This document shows, one piece after another, positions 7,227-16,236 of a stretch of 64,000 bases of DNA. The DNA lies in the NCBI GenBank assembly GCA_964429855.1, contig CAYSDM010000016.1:11210-75209 (forward strand). The letters run 5' to 3'. The stretch comes from CALLMM01 sp964429855. GTDB taxonomy: Bacteria; Armatimonadota; Chthonomonadetes; Chthonomonadales; CAJBBX01. Made by a program: the position numbers and the translations under genes. Position 1 is the stretch's first letter; every line of letters begins with the position of its first letter. Below the pieces are notes generated by a model. The model made no database searches, was not told the DNA's origin, and saw only the letters and a program-made list of their open reading frames with translations.

Positions 7227-9233
7227 CTACAGAGCGAAGACAAACTTCACCGCTACCTGCTCCACAAAACGCTCCGCGTTCGGATCGCCCAGAATAAAGT
7301 AGGTCTCCATCCCTTTCTCGCCCGAATCGCGATAGGAGAGATACCAGTTGGTGTTGGCGTTACGGACGACCACGCGCCCGCCGAAAGAGCGGGTCGGCGA
7401 CAGTTCATAGCCCAGCGTCACGATATGCTGCTGTGTCTGTCCGTCCAGATTCAGGATGGCGCCTCCGTAGGCGATGTCCATCTTGCGGAAGGTGCGCAGA
7501 CTGAACTGCGGTCCGATAAACGTTGAGGGACGATCCGCCGCCAGACCGGTCGAGACCCGAATGCCCCACTGTCGGAAACGATTGGAGACGCCCTGACGTA
7601 TGGACAGTTCGATCTGACTGTCAGTCTGATCCTCAAAGCGCGCATACTCCCCCTCCAGGCTGAAACGCCAGTCCGAACGGGTCGTCAGGTCGAAATCGAA
7701 CCCTATGCCCCGCTGGAACGGCTTGCCGCTGGTGCGCCACGTCCACCGGGGAAACACGTCCAGACTGAAGGATCGAAACGCTCCCTTGCGCCACTCTGCG
7801 TTCCAGTTATGATAGACGCGCACCCCGCGATAGTCGTCGAAAAAGATCAGTCCGTTGGCTGCGCGGAAACGGGGCATGATATTGAGAAGCTGGATCGAGG
7901 TGAAGTTATTCTTGTCTTCATAGGTCAGATTGACCTGCTGGGCATGCCCCCCCGAATCGCGTCCGCTGGTAAAGCCCCACTGCGACCCCAGCCCTACCTT
8001 GCCCCAGCGCGCCCGCTGATCCAGCACCCCGATCGTGTTATTGTCGTCAAACGCGCTTTTCTGGCTGAAAAAGAGACCGACGTTGGCGGTTGGAGAGAGG
8101 TCGCGCCGATAACGCGCCACCAGATCGGAGCGTCGGCTGACATCCCAGGTGGTGAGCACTCCCAGGGAATCGCGGGGCGTCACCTTTCCATAGACCTTCG
8201 TTCCGAAGTCGAACGCCTCGATCCGCCGGGAGTAGAAGTAGGGACCGTACACATAGAACTCACCGGCATTGAAGTAGTCCCCCCCTTCCAGAAAGAAGGG
8301 ACGCTTCTCTTCAACGAACCGTTCGCTGCGCGAAAACTGAATGCCTTCGACCGCCCCTTCAATGGTGGCGAAGTCGGGATTCAGGCTGCTGACGATGGTT
8401 AACTCCGGCGTCACGGTATACCGCGCATCCAGACCGGAGCGAAACGCGGCATCGGATCGCTGCAAGCCGGGCAGGATATAGGGCAGCAGCGAGAGTTTCG
8501 GACGAAAGGCATCCGCCGGAACCTCTACCTCTGTCCAGCGTCCCTGCAGCTCATCGAACCCCTGCGGTCCGGTATAGCTCCAGATCGATTCAATCTGGGT
8601 GCGATACTGAAAGCGCCGGAAATTGATGCCCATGGTGATCGGCTTATTGCCGGACGGGTAGTTCAGGATCGCCCAGGGGATACGCATCTCCGCCGTCCAG
8701 CCGTCCGCCACCCGCTTCGTCGCCGCTTCCCAGTCGCCCTTCCACTCCGCTTTACCGGCGCGCCCGCCGCCAAGCCGTGCAGAGCGCGTGCCGATGGCGT
8801 TCACCGAAAAACGGGTCAGATCGCTCCGGCGATAGGTGAGAAACGGGTCGAAGACGACCTCTACGTTGTCCTCCGTCTCGCGTGAGTCATCGCCGCCGGA
8901 ATACTTGCTGTCGCGCACCGTCTCGCGTGCTGTAATCTCACTCGGCTGGCTGTCCCGGGCATAGAAGGCAACATAGATATACTGCGCGTCGTACAGCAGG
9001 TAGGCGATCGTCTGATCCTCTACCCTGCTCCCTTTGCGGCGGTCAAAGAAGGTCTGCGCTTTTGGCGCGGAGTTCCAGACCTCCTCCGTAAGATCGCCGT
9101 CTATGGCCGGAGGTCTGTCCGTCTTTACAGCATTTAACGGACGCTTGCTGACGCTCTCCGGCAGATCAGACGCCTCTGACCGGACGCAGGCAGGCAGGCA
9201 CAACAAGATAGTGAGCAGGAGAATGAATTTCAC
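7227..9233 (-). CDS. DUF5916 outer-membrane protein with CBM9-like N-terminus
   Basis: The 668-residue protein starts with a signal peptide (MKFILLLTILLCLPAC with GTG read as Met). An N-terminal carbohydrate-binding-9-like domain follows: RPPAIDGDLTEEVWNSAP, VAFYARDSQPSEI and the EMRIPWAIL region. The DUF5916 part is rich in alternating aromatic/polar strands, as in a beta-barrel, and includes EEKRPFFLEGGDYFN. It ends KFVFAL. GTG 9233 is chosen because GGAG lies 6 nt upstream; the ATG at 9284 would add 17 non-signal-like residues. LPAC could be a lipobox. The role is unknown; the family is usually found in diderm bacteria. The gene faces secA and shares its terminator. Confidence 0.82.
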   Translation of the reverse strand: MKFILLLTILLCLPACVRSEASDLPESVSKRPLNAVKTDRPPAIDGDLTEEVWNSAPKAQTFFDRRKGSRVEDQTIAYLLYDAQYIYVAFYARDSQPSEITARETVRDSKYSGGDDSRETEDNVEVVFDPFLTYRRSDLTRFSVNAIGTRSARLGGGRAGKAEWKGDWEAATKRVADGWTAEMRIPWAILNYPSGNKPITMGINFRRFQYRTQIESIWSYTGPQGFDELQGRWTEVEVPADAFRPKLSLLPYILPGLQRSDAAFRSGLDARYTVTPELTIVSSLNPDFATIEGAVEGIQFSRSERFVEEKRPFFLEGGDYFNAGEFYVYGPYFYSRRIEAFDFGTKVYGKVTPRDSLGVLTTWDVSRRSDLVARYRRDLSPTANVGLFFSQKSAFDDNNTIGVLDQRARWGKVGLGSQWGFTSGRDSGGHAQQVNLTYEDKNNFTSIQLLNIMPRFRAANGLIFFDDYRGVRVYHNWNAEWRKGAFRSFSLDVFPRWTWRTSGKPFQRGIGFDFDLTTRSDWRFSLEGEYARFEDQTDSQIELSIRQGVSNRFRQWGIRVSTGLAADRPSTFIGPQFSLRTFRKMDIAYGGAILNLDGQTQQHIVTLGYELSPTRSFGGRVVVRNANTNWYLSYRDSGEKGMETYFILGDPNAERFVEQVAVKFVFAL

Positions 9234-9584
9234 GAACCTCTCCAGAATAGGTTTGGAGGACTCTGTTGCGTCACAAGCCATCATCGTGACGAAGACAGAG
9301 GAGAGTATGCAGGCATCATCGAGGAGTGATCTCTCATCTCTACCTAATAGATGGGCGTTGGGTCTTCAGGAAAAGAGATTGCGAGGTTTCGAATAACGCA
9401 GCGGGGCGTCATGAATATCTGTCTACCAGTATACCCCGTGAGGACGCCAGCACGGAAAGGTTGACGCAAAAGTATCGCTTTTTCGATCTGCTCGACAATC
9501 GCAACACTAACAGATGTAGACAGGTTGTCCGCGAGTCCGGTAACAGCAGACACTCACGATATGCACCGTCTATCCGTCGAAGCC
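9234..9584. other. Intergenic region between glpD and the DUF5916 gene
   Basis: No gene is seen in these 351 bases. On the minus strand a TATACT at about 9430-9435 could be a -10 for the DUF5916 gene, but no good -35 lies 17-18 bp upstream. Confidence 0.3.
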
Positions 9585-11225
9585 TCAATCCAGACTGGAA
9601 GCGCGATAGGCGCGTGTCAGAACCAGATGCCGACGATACGCCTCCTCTTCCTGCGCTGCGCGCTCCGCAGACCATCCCTTTAGCCGCGCCATCTCTTCCA
9701 GAACCGACGGCAGCGCGCGAACTCCCTGGTCGGGCGTGAATCCCAGCGTCGTCCGCCGCAGCATTACGTCGCAGAGCGTCCCGGCAAACTCCTCCCGGCA
9801 GGCATAGACGATCTGGGCGCGAATATCGGGGTAGGGATCAGCGATGCGCCGCGCCAGTTCCGGCGTTTGCGCGGCTATATCCAGCAGACGGGTATAGCGG
9901 CTTCCGTACAGCAAAACCAGGTTATCCGCCTGCTCTTCCCGCAGTCCCATCTCGGCGCACCTTCGCGTCGATTCGGCGCGCAGAGCCTCCAGAGAGCCGA
10001 AATCGCCGCCGGGCAGGGGACGACGGGCGGTTTCGCAGGGGCGCGCGCTCCATCTCTCCTCCCGGCAGAGCCGACTCACCGCCTCTTCCGCAATCCCCCG
10101 GTGCGCCGTCAGTTTTCCGCCCAGGATCGTCATCAATCCCTGCAACCCCTCTTCTTCCGAGCCGGTATGTATCCGGTGTTTGCGGGAGACCGCGGACTCC
10201 GGCGCCTCCTCCGTCCCGGCGCGCACCAGCGCGCGAACGCCTGCGCAGGTGTAGTAGACCGCCTCCCAGTCGGCGCGGGGTAGGGCAGGGCGGATCGAGT
10301 CGCGCAGATAGCGCACCTCCCGGCGCACCGCATGCACGGTATCCAGATCGCCGTTAAAATCGGTGTCGGTCGTGCCGACCCAGGAGCGATTCAGCCAGGG
10401 AACCACAAAGAGGAGCCGTCCATCCTCCGGCGAGAAGAGAACCAGCGCATTTTTCGACGCGGAAGGCATCGCGAAGTGAATGCCTTTGGTCAGGCGCAGC
10501 CGGGACGTTTCGCGCCTCTCCGTCCAGCCATCCGCCAGCTTATCCGCCCAGGGACCGGAAGCGTGTATCGTTCGCCTGCCGTGTACCTCCACCGTCTCAA
10601 GTGTCTGCGTATCCTGCGCCTGCAGACCGACCACCCGCGAGCCTTCGCGCAGCAGACCGATCACCTGCGTATGATTTCGCACGGTCGCCCCATGCTCCGC
10701 CGCTTCGCATACGCAGTCCAGACAGATTCGTTCGGGCAGGGGAGCCTGTGCGTCGTAATAGAGCGCGCCTCCCTGCAGTCCCTCCGGCTCCAGTCCCGGC
10801 TCTATTGCCAGCGTCTCGGAACGGCTCAGCATACGATGGCAGGGAACGCTCTTGCCCCGCGAGAGGAGATCATAGAGCCACATACCGAGTCGTATCTTCA
10901 GGCGAAAGGCGCGGGAGCGCGCATATAAGGGGATCAGAAAGGGGAGCGGCTGTACGCGATGAGGAGCCGTCTTCAGCAGAATCTCGCGCTCCTGAAGATC
11001 CTGCCGCACCAGCCCGAAATCATATATCTCCAGATAGCGCAGCCCGCCGTGAATCAGCCGGGTTGAGCGGGAGGAGGTTCCATAGCCGAAGTCCTCCTTC
11101 TCGAACAGCGCAACCCGCAAGCCTCTCAGCGCAGCATCCCGCGCTACCGCGCAGCCCATAACTCCCCCGCCGATAATCAGCAGATCGTACTCCTGCGACG
11201 ACAGGGATCCAAGGGACTCCGACAT
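9585..11225 (-). CDS. glpD: FAD-dependent glycerol-3-phosphate dehydrogenase
   Basis: GlpD oxidises sn-glycerol 3-phosphate to dihydroxyacetone phosphate and passes electrons to the quinone pool at the membrane. The 546-residue protein has an N-terminal FAD-binding Rossmann motif, DLLIIGGGVMGCAVARDA, then SSRSTRLIHGGLRYLE, a family signature, and later GGKLTAHRGIAEEAV. A C-terminal helical domain (GVRALPSVLEEMARLKGW) matches the DAO_C domain of GlpD. It lies 14 bp downstream of glpK on the same strand, so the two form a glycerol-use operon. Confidence 0.95.
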   Translation of the reverse strand: MSESLGSLSSQEYDLLIIGGGVMGCAVARDAALRGLRVALFEKEDFGYGTSSRSTRLIHGGLRYLEIYDFGLVRQDLQEREILLKTAPHRVQPLPFLIPLYARSRAFRLKIRLGMWLYDLLSRGKSVPCHRMLSRSETLAIEPGLEPEGLQGGALYYDAQAPLPERICLDCVCEAAEHGATVRNHTQVIGLLREGSRVVGLQAQDTQTLETVEVHGRRTIHASGPWADKLADGWTERRETSRLRLTKGIHFAMPSASKNALVLFSPEDGRLLFVVPWLNRSWVGTTDTDFNGDLDTVHAVRREVRYLRDSIRPALPRADWEAVYYTCAGVRALVRAGTEEAPESAVSRKHRIHTGSEEEGLQGLMTILGGKLTAHRGIAEEAVSRLCREERWSARPCETARRPLPGGDFGSLEALRAESTRRCAEMGLREEQADNLVLLYGSRYTRLLDIAAQTPELARRIADPYPDIRAQIVYACREEFAGTLCDVMLRRTTLGFTPDQGVRALPSVLEEMARLKGWSAERAAQEEEAYRRHLVLTRAYRASSLD

Positions 11226-11239
11226 CCTTCCCGCCGCCC

Positions 11240-12733
11240 TCAGTCCGTCGCCCAGGAGCGCGCCCGCTCCACCGCGCGACGCCAGCCCTCGACACGCGCC
11301 TGCCGCTCATCCTCGCCAATCTGCGGCGTGAAGACCCGCTCCACCTGCCACTGCGCCGCGATCTCCTCCGGACTGTCCCAGTAGCCGGTCGCCAGCCCCG
11401 CCAGATATGCCGCGCCAAGCGCCGTCGTCTCCGTCACGGCGGGACGCGCAACCGGCGCGCCCAGAATATCCGCCTGAATCTGCATCAGCAGATCGTTGCG
11501 TGTCATGCCGCCGTCTACGCGAAGCTCGGAGATGGCTACCCCGCCGTCCGCCTGCATCGCCTCCAGCACATCCCGGCTCTGAAAACAGACCGCCTCGAGA
11601 GCCGCCCGCGCCAGATGCGCCCGTCCCGCGCCGCGAGTCAATCCAAGGATCGTTCCGCGCGCGTAGGCGTCCCAGTAGGGCGTGCCCAGCCCGACAAAAG
11701 CCGGCACGAAATAGACCCCTCCGCTGTCCTCCACCGAATTCGCCAGAGCCTCCACCTCCGCCGCCGAGCCGATGATCTGAAGCGCATCCCGCAGCCACTG
11801 CACCGCCGCGCCCGCCACAAAGACGCTGCCCTCCAGCGCGTAGGTCGTCTGACCGCGCAGAGTCCAGGCGACGGTGGTCAGCAAGCCGTTTTCCGAGGAT
11901 CGCGCCGCCGTGCCGGTATTCATCAACAGGAACGCGCCTGTCCCATACGTATTCTTTGCCATGCCGGGCTGAAGGCACGCCTGCCCGAAGGTCGCCGCCT
12001 GCTGATCCCCCGCCATCCCCCCGATGGGAATCAACGCGCCCAGATGCGCCGCCTCCGTATCGCCATAGAGCGCGCTGCCGGGACGCACCTCCGGCAGCAG
12101 AACGCGCGGTATCTTCAGCGCCGCCAGCAGTTCCTGATCCCAGTCTCCGCTGTGAATATTGAAAAGGAGCGTGCGAGAAGCGTTGGAGGTATCGGTGGCA
12201 TGAACGCGCCCGCCTGTCAGACGCCAGAGCAGAAAGCTGTCTACGGTCCCGAAAGCGATCTCTCCGCGCTCTGCTCGGGCGCGCAGTCCTGAGATGTTCT
12301 CCAGCATCCAGAGTATTTTCGTGCCGGAGAAGTAGGGGTCCAGAGGCAGCCCGGTCTTCTGCCAAAACAGCGTGGACAGCCCCTGCGCCTTCAGCCCTTC
12401 ACAGAGCGGAGCCGTGCGCCGATCCTGCCAGACGATGGCGTTCGCTACCGGCTGACCGGTGCGCCGATCCCAGAGAATGGTCGTCTCGCGCTGATTGGTG
12501 ATGCCTATTCCCGCCACGTGCGCCGCCGTCAATCCCTGCTCGCGCATAACGCGCTGCGCCACGCTCAACTGACTGTGCCAGATATCTTCCGGATTATGCT
12601 CCACCCAGGCGGCTTGCGGATAGATTTGCGGAAACTCCTGCTGCGCCACGCCGCATACTCGCCCCGACCGATCAAACAGAATGGCGCGGGAACTGGTCGT
12701 TCCCTGATCCAGCGCCAGAATATACTGCGCCAT
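11240..12733 (-). CDS. glpK: Glycerol kinase
   Basis: GlpK phosphorylates glycerol to sn-glycerol 3-phosphate with ATP, feeding GlpD directly. The 497-residue length is normal. FGGY-kinase motifs are present: LALDQGTTSSRAILFD at the N-terminus, ITNQRETTILWDRRTG, GMAGDQQAATFGQ, MAKNTYGTGAFLLMNTG and ELRVDGGMTRNDLLMQ. The ATG has an AGGAGGAG Shine-Dalgarno nine bases upstream. No glycerol facilitator or GlpR regulator gene is nearby. Its promoter region is shared, divergently, with the methyltransferase block. Confidence 0.97.
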   Translation of the reverse strand: MAQYILALDQGTTSSRAILFDRSGRVCGVAQQEFPQIYPQAAWVEHNPEDIWHSQLSVAQRVMREQGLTAAHVAGIGITNQRETTILWDRRTGQPVANAIVWQDRRTAPLCEGLKAQGLSTLFWQKTGLPLDPYFSGTKILWMLENISGLRARAERGEIAFGTVDSFLLWRLTGGRVHATDTSNASRTLLFNIHSGDWDQELLAALKIPRVLLPEVRPGSALYGDTEAAHLGALIPIGGMAGDQQAATFGQACLQPGMAKNTYGTGAFLLMNTGTAARSSENGLLTTVAWTLRGQTTYALEGSVFVAGAAVQWLRDALQIIGSAAEVEALANSVEDSGGVYFVPAFVGLGTPYWDAYARGTILGLTRGAGRAHLARAALEAVCFQSRDVLEAMQADGGVAISELRVDGGMTRNDLLMQIQADILGAPVARPAVTETTALGAAYLAGLATGYWDSPEEIAAQWQVERVFTPQIGEDERQARVEGWRRAVERARSWATD

Positions 12734-12883
12734 CGCTTCCGCTCCTCCTCAGAATGAGATACCAATTCGGCGAAAAGCCCGAAACTCCTCTCCTTCCCGT
12801 CCGCTTCGTGTTTCCGGGCAGCACAATCCGCCATTTAGGGGATTTTTCTGCTTGTTTCGCTCAGTACAATAGGAGGAACAGGG

Positions 12884-12912
12884 TTGAACCGGCGCGAAAC
12901 GCGCGGTATACC
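12884..12912 (+). promoter_or_regulatory. Promoter of the corrinoid methyltransferase block
   Basis: TTGAAC (12884-12889), a 17-bp spacer and TATACC (12907-12912), 23 bp before the corrinoid-protein start codon. It lies in the 202-bp region shared with divergent glpK. Confidence 0.6.
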
Positions 12913-12935
12913 CTACTCCAGAAAGAGGATTTACG

Positions 12936-13568
12936 ATGGATCTCAAACCCCTGTATACCGCCATTCTCGAAGGCGACGCTCCGACCGCGAAATCTATGGC
13001 AGAGCAGGCTGTAGCGGAAGGGGTGGAAGCCCAGTCTCTCCTGAGCGAATACATGATTCCGGCGATGGATGAAGTCGGTCGTCTGTTTGAAGAGAACGAG
13101 TATTTTGTGCCCGAACTGCTCATCTCCGCCCGCGCTATGAAAGCCGCCCTGGAAGTCCTGCGCCCGCAACTGGCAGGCAGCGGCGTCAAGCCCGTCGGCA
13201 AAGTCGTGATCGGCACTGTGCGCGGCGACCTGCACGACATCGGCAAAAACCTTGTCGCGGCGATGCTCGAAGGCGGCGGATTTGAGGTGATTGACCTGGG
13301 CGTGGATGTTCCTCCGGAGAAGTTTATCGACGCGGTCAAAGAGAAGGGCGCACAGGTGATCGCGATGTCCGCGTTGTTGACCACCACCATGCCGGGCATG
13401 AAGACTACTATTGAAGCGATCAACGAAGCTGGAATGAAGGGGCAGGTGAAGGTCATGATCGGCGGCGCGCCGGTTACGCAGACCTACGCCGATTCCATCG
13501 GAGCCGACGGCTTTAGCGATAACGCCAGCGGAGCCGTGCGCGTAGCGCGTACCCTCGTCGGCGCTTAA
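12936..13568 (+). CDS. mtaC: Corrinoid protein of a methyltransferase system (MtaC-like)
   Basis: The 210-residue protein carries a cobamide cofactor that shuttles a methyl group between two methyltransferases. Residues 1-85 form the helical B12-binding-2 (cap) domain; residues 88-210 form the Rossmann B12-binding domain. GDLHDIGKN supplies the D98-x-H100-x-x-G103 motif, in which His100 would be the lower axial ligand to cobalt. Downstream are SALLTTTM and GGAPVT, the usual dimethylbenzimidazole-tail contacts. A Shine-Dalgarno AGAGGA precedes the ATG. The mtaB gene follows 24 bp downstream, so methanol is the best guess for the substrate; MtbC, MttC and MtvC relatives are very similar. Confidence 0.9.
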   Translation: MDLKPLYTAILEGDAPTAKSMAEQAVAEGVEAQSLLSEYMIPAMDEVGRLFEENEYFVPELLISARAMKAALEVLRPQLAGSGVKPVGKVVIGTVRGDLHDIGKNLVAAMLEGGGFEVIDLGVDVPPEKFIDAVKEKGAQVIAMSALLTTTMPGMKTTIEAINEAGMKGQVKVMIGGAPVTQTYADSIGADGFSDNASGAVRVARTLVGA

Positions 13569-13592
13569 AATTCTCGTCTTCCAGGAGCAGCC

Positions 13593-15005
13593 ATGAACAG
13601 CCAGCCCGCGCCGACGCCCTATGCGCGCCGGACGTTTGACCGACTCTCTGTCACGTCTGTCGAATCCCTCCTCTACGGACATGCTCCCCATCCGGTACGC
13701 AGCGGACGGGGCGTTGAGATCGGTGCGGGAGTCGTGATCCCGGAGATCAACTTCACGCTTCCTCCGATGGACATCAATCCAGAGACCTGGTCGGAGGTGC
13801 GCCGACAGTATACCGAGATCATCGAGGGCGTCTGCCGCCGCGCCGTCGAGTTAGAGGTTCCTGCGCTCGTGGTCGAATTTGAGACGCTGCCTCCGATGAC
13901 GGTGCATCCTGCCTGGGGCGCGGAGATCACCCGGATACTCGCCGACACGCTGCAAACCTATTACGACAAACACGGACTTAAAAGCGCGCTCCGTCTTACC
14001 CCCAACGACAGCCGTGACCATATTCGTCCCCCGCAGATGCGTGGAGGCTCCTACTGGGATGGCATGGTGGAACTGTTCCACGCAGCCGCAGAGGCAGGCG
14101 CAGATATGCTCGCCATTGAGTCAACCGGCGGGAAAGAGATCTGCGACGCGGCGCTGATGGATGCGGATCTGAGAACCATGGTCTTCGCGCTGGGCGTGCT
14201 GGCTCCACGCGACATGGAGTTCCTCTGGACGGAGATCGTGAAAGCCTGTAACGCCGGCGGGATCACTCCTTCCGGCGATACCGCCTGCGGCTTCGCCAAT
14301 ACCGCGATGGCTCTGGCGGAACAGAAGATGCTGCCCCGCACCTTCGCGGCGCTCGTGCGGGTGGCGTCGGTTCCCCGCAGTCTGACGGCGTATGAGATGG
14401 GAGCGGTCGGACCGAGCAAGGACTGCGCCTACGAAGGTCCCTATATGAAAGCCATCGCCGGCGTGCCGATCTCGATGGAGGGACGCTCCGCCGCCTGCGC
14501 CCACCTGAGCGCGATGGGCAACATCGCGCAGGCCGTCTGCGACTGCTGGTCGAACGAATCGGTGCAGAACGTGCGCCTGCTCTCCGCGCAGGCTCCCGTC
14601 GTCTCCGTCGAACAACTGGCGTATGACTGCCGACTGCTCAATATCGCGGCATCGAAATCGCCGGAAGATGCCCGGCGCATGCGCGACTGGCTGGTGGAGT
14701 CGGACGCGCCTCGCGATCCGCAGGCGTTTGTTCTCCATCCCGAGGTCGTCCTGAAGATTGCCGGAGAGATCGTGCAGGAGACCTCCGCCTATCAGCGAAC
14801 GCGCCGGGGCGTGCAGATCGCCCTGGAGATGATACGCGCCGCCCACGCCGCCGGGACGCTCAAAATACCGGTCAATGAAACCCGATGGCTGGACCGTCTG
14901 GCGAGACAGGCGGACGCGCTTCCCGAGTCCGAGTCCGACTTTGTGGCGGAGATGATGGACGCGCTGAAGGAAGCCCCCTATCTCCCGCAGGAGTACGGGC
15001 TTTAG
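13593..15005 (+). CDS. mtaB: Methanol:corrinoid methyltransferase MtaB
   Basis: MtaB cleaves the C-O bond of methanol and methylates Co(I) on MtaC. The 470-residue length fits. Recognisable blocks are LAIESTGGKEICD, SGDTACGFANTAMAL, SLTAYEMGAVGPSKDCAYE, ISMEGRSAACAHLSAMGN and CDCWSNESV. The zinc ligands known from Methanosarcina MtaB (Glu164, Cys220, Cys269) correspond to Glu176, Cys232 and Cys278 here; the first spacing (56) is identical and the second is 46 against 49. This makes real MT1 activity likely. The gene directly follows the corrinoid protein and ends before a terminator-like hairpin. A close O-methyl substrate other than methanol cannot be excluded. Confidence 0.9.
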   Translation: MNSQPAPTPYARRTFDRLSVTSVESLLYGHAPHPVRSGRGVEIGAGVVIPEINFTLPPMDINPETWSEVRRQYTEIIEGVCRRAVELEVPALVVEFETLPPMTVHPAWGAEITRILADTLQTYYDKHGLKSALRLTPNDSRDHIRPPQMRGGSYWDGMVELFHAAAEAGADMLAIESTGGKEICDAALMDADLRTMVFALGVLAPRDMEFLWTEIVKACNAGGITPSGDTACGFANTAMALAEQKMLPRTFAALVRVASVPRSLTAYEMGAVGPSKDCAYEGPYMKAIAGVPISMEGRSAACAHLSAMGNIAQAVCDCWSNESVQNVRLLSAQAPVVSVEQLAYDCRLLNIAASKSPEDARRMRDWLVESDAPRDPQAFVLHPEVVLKIAGEIVQETSAYQRTRRGVQIALEMIRAAHAAGTLKIPVNETRWLDRLARQADALPESESDFVAEMMDALKEAPYLPQEYGL

Positions 15006-15081
15006 GCAGACTCTCTGCCTCTCCCCGCACCTGATGCGCTCACCGGGAGAGGAGAGGGAATCCTGCGTATGTTCTCTTTCC

Positions 15082-15110
15082 AGGGCAGGCTGACGCGCCT
15101 GCCCTTTCTC
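15082..15110 (+). terminator. Terminator-like hairpin after mtaB
   Basis: AGGGCAGGC (15082-15090) pairs with GCCTGCCCT (15097-15105), followed by TTCTC. A weaker 8-bp hairpin lies at 15018-15052. They could end an mtaCB transcript or reduce read-through into the UROD array. Confidence 0.55.
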
Positions 15111-15151
15111 AAATCATGGGTATCTATCACACCCGATGACAGGCTTACCTG

Positions 15152-16225
15152 ATGGAATCGTTCTGGAAATCCGACTGGTCCCGGGCGCGGAGCGCCTTGA
15201 CCGAGTGGTGGGAGGGGCGCGGGCTGGCGCTGCACGTCACGGCTCCAGCAGACACCCCCCGGGAGGAGATTCCTCCCCCGCCGCCCGCCCCTGACCTGCC
15301 GACCCGCTGGCTCGATCCCGACTACCGCACGCACACACAGCTATTCAACCTCTCGCGCACCTTCTTCGGCGGCGTGGCCGCCCCCCTCTTCAACTGCAAC
15401 ATCGGTCCCGGCAGCCTCGGTCTTTTCCTCGGATGCGAGGGCCGCCTCGCGGAAGATACCGTCTGGTATGAGCCGAACATCACCGAACCGGAGAATCATC
15501 CCCCTCTGCGATTCGATACCGATAATATCTGGTGGAAGCGCCATCTCGCCCTGATCGAGGACGGGCTGCGCCATGCGCAGGGGCGCTATCTGGTCGGACT
15601 GCCCGACCTGATCGAAAACCTGGATACGCTGGCGCAGCTTCGCGGACCGGAGCAGACCCTGATGGACCTGGTGGAGCGCCCCGAATGGGTGGAGACGCGC
15701 ATCCGGGAGATCAATCAGGCCTTTTTTGACTGTTACAACGCGCTCTGGCAGATATTGAAAGACCCCTGGGGCGGAATCACCTTCCACGCCTTTCAACTCT
15801 GGGGTCCGGGCAAGACCGCCAAGGTGCAGTGCGACTTCTGCTGCATGATCAGTCCGAAGATGTTCCGGCGATTCGTCCAACCGGCGTTGGAAGAGCAGTG
15901 CGCCTGGCTCGATTATGCGTTATACCATCTGGACGGCACGCAGGCGATTCCGCAGTTGGACAACCTGCTGAGTATCGAGAGCCTGCGCGCCATTGAGTGG
16001 ACTCCGCAAGCCGGACTGCCCGGCGGCGGCTCTCCGGTCTGGTACGACCTCTATCGGCGGATCAAAGCCGGCGGCAAAGCCGTGCAGGCGATCGGAGTCG
16101 CGCCGGAGGAGGTGGAGCCGCTGATTGACGCTGTCGGACCGGATGGCATGTTTATCATGACCCAGACGCAGACCGAAACGCAGGCGCGCGCGCTGCTGGC
16201 GCGTCTGGGATGGACAACGCCGTGA
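15152..16225 (+). CDS. UROD-superfamily protein, subfamily with HLDG in place of HxC
   Basis: The 357-residue protein has the UROD/methyltransferase barrel layout: an N-terminal WKSDWSRARSALTEWW segment, then GRYLVGLPDLIENLDTLAQL, and MISPKMFRRFVQPALEEQ before the late strands. Where MtaA-type enzymes have the zinc motif HxC, this protein has YHLDG, and it lacks the downstream Cys. It therefore probably lacks the canonical zinc thiol-activation site. The closest relative in the window is the protein at 26673, which also has FHLDG and the same overall plan. Its stop overlaps the next reading frame. The substrate is unknown. It could be a methyltransferase with altered metal chemistry or have another role. 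Confidence 0.72.
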   Translation: MESFWKSDWSRARSALTEWWEGRGLALHVTAPADTPREEIPPPPPAPDLPTRWLDPDYRTHTQLFNLSRTFFGGVAAPLFNCNIGPGSLGLFLGCEGRLAEDTVWYEPNITEPENHPPLRFDTDNIWWKRHLALIEDGLRHAQGRYLVGLPDLIENLDTLAQLRGPEQTLMDLVERPEWVETRIREINQAFFDCYNALWQILKDPWGGITFHAFQLWGPGKTAKVQCDFCCMISPKMFRRFVQPALEEQCAWLDYALYHLDGTQAIPQLDNLLSIESLRAIEWTPQAGLPGGGSPVWYDLYRRIKAGGKAVQAIGVAPEEVEPLIDAVGPDGMFIMTQTQTETQARALLARLGWTTP

Positions 16226-16236
16226 AGGACCTGACG

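Noticed and set aside
12734..12935. Cobalamin riboswitch before mtaC
   Set aside because: No B12-box or the other conserved riboswitch segments could be found in the 202-bp leader.
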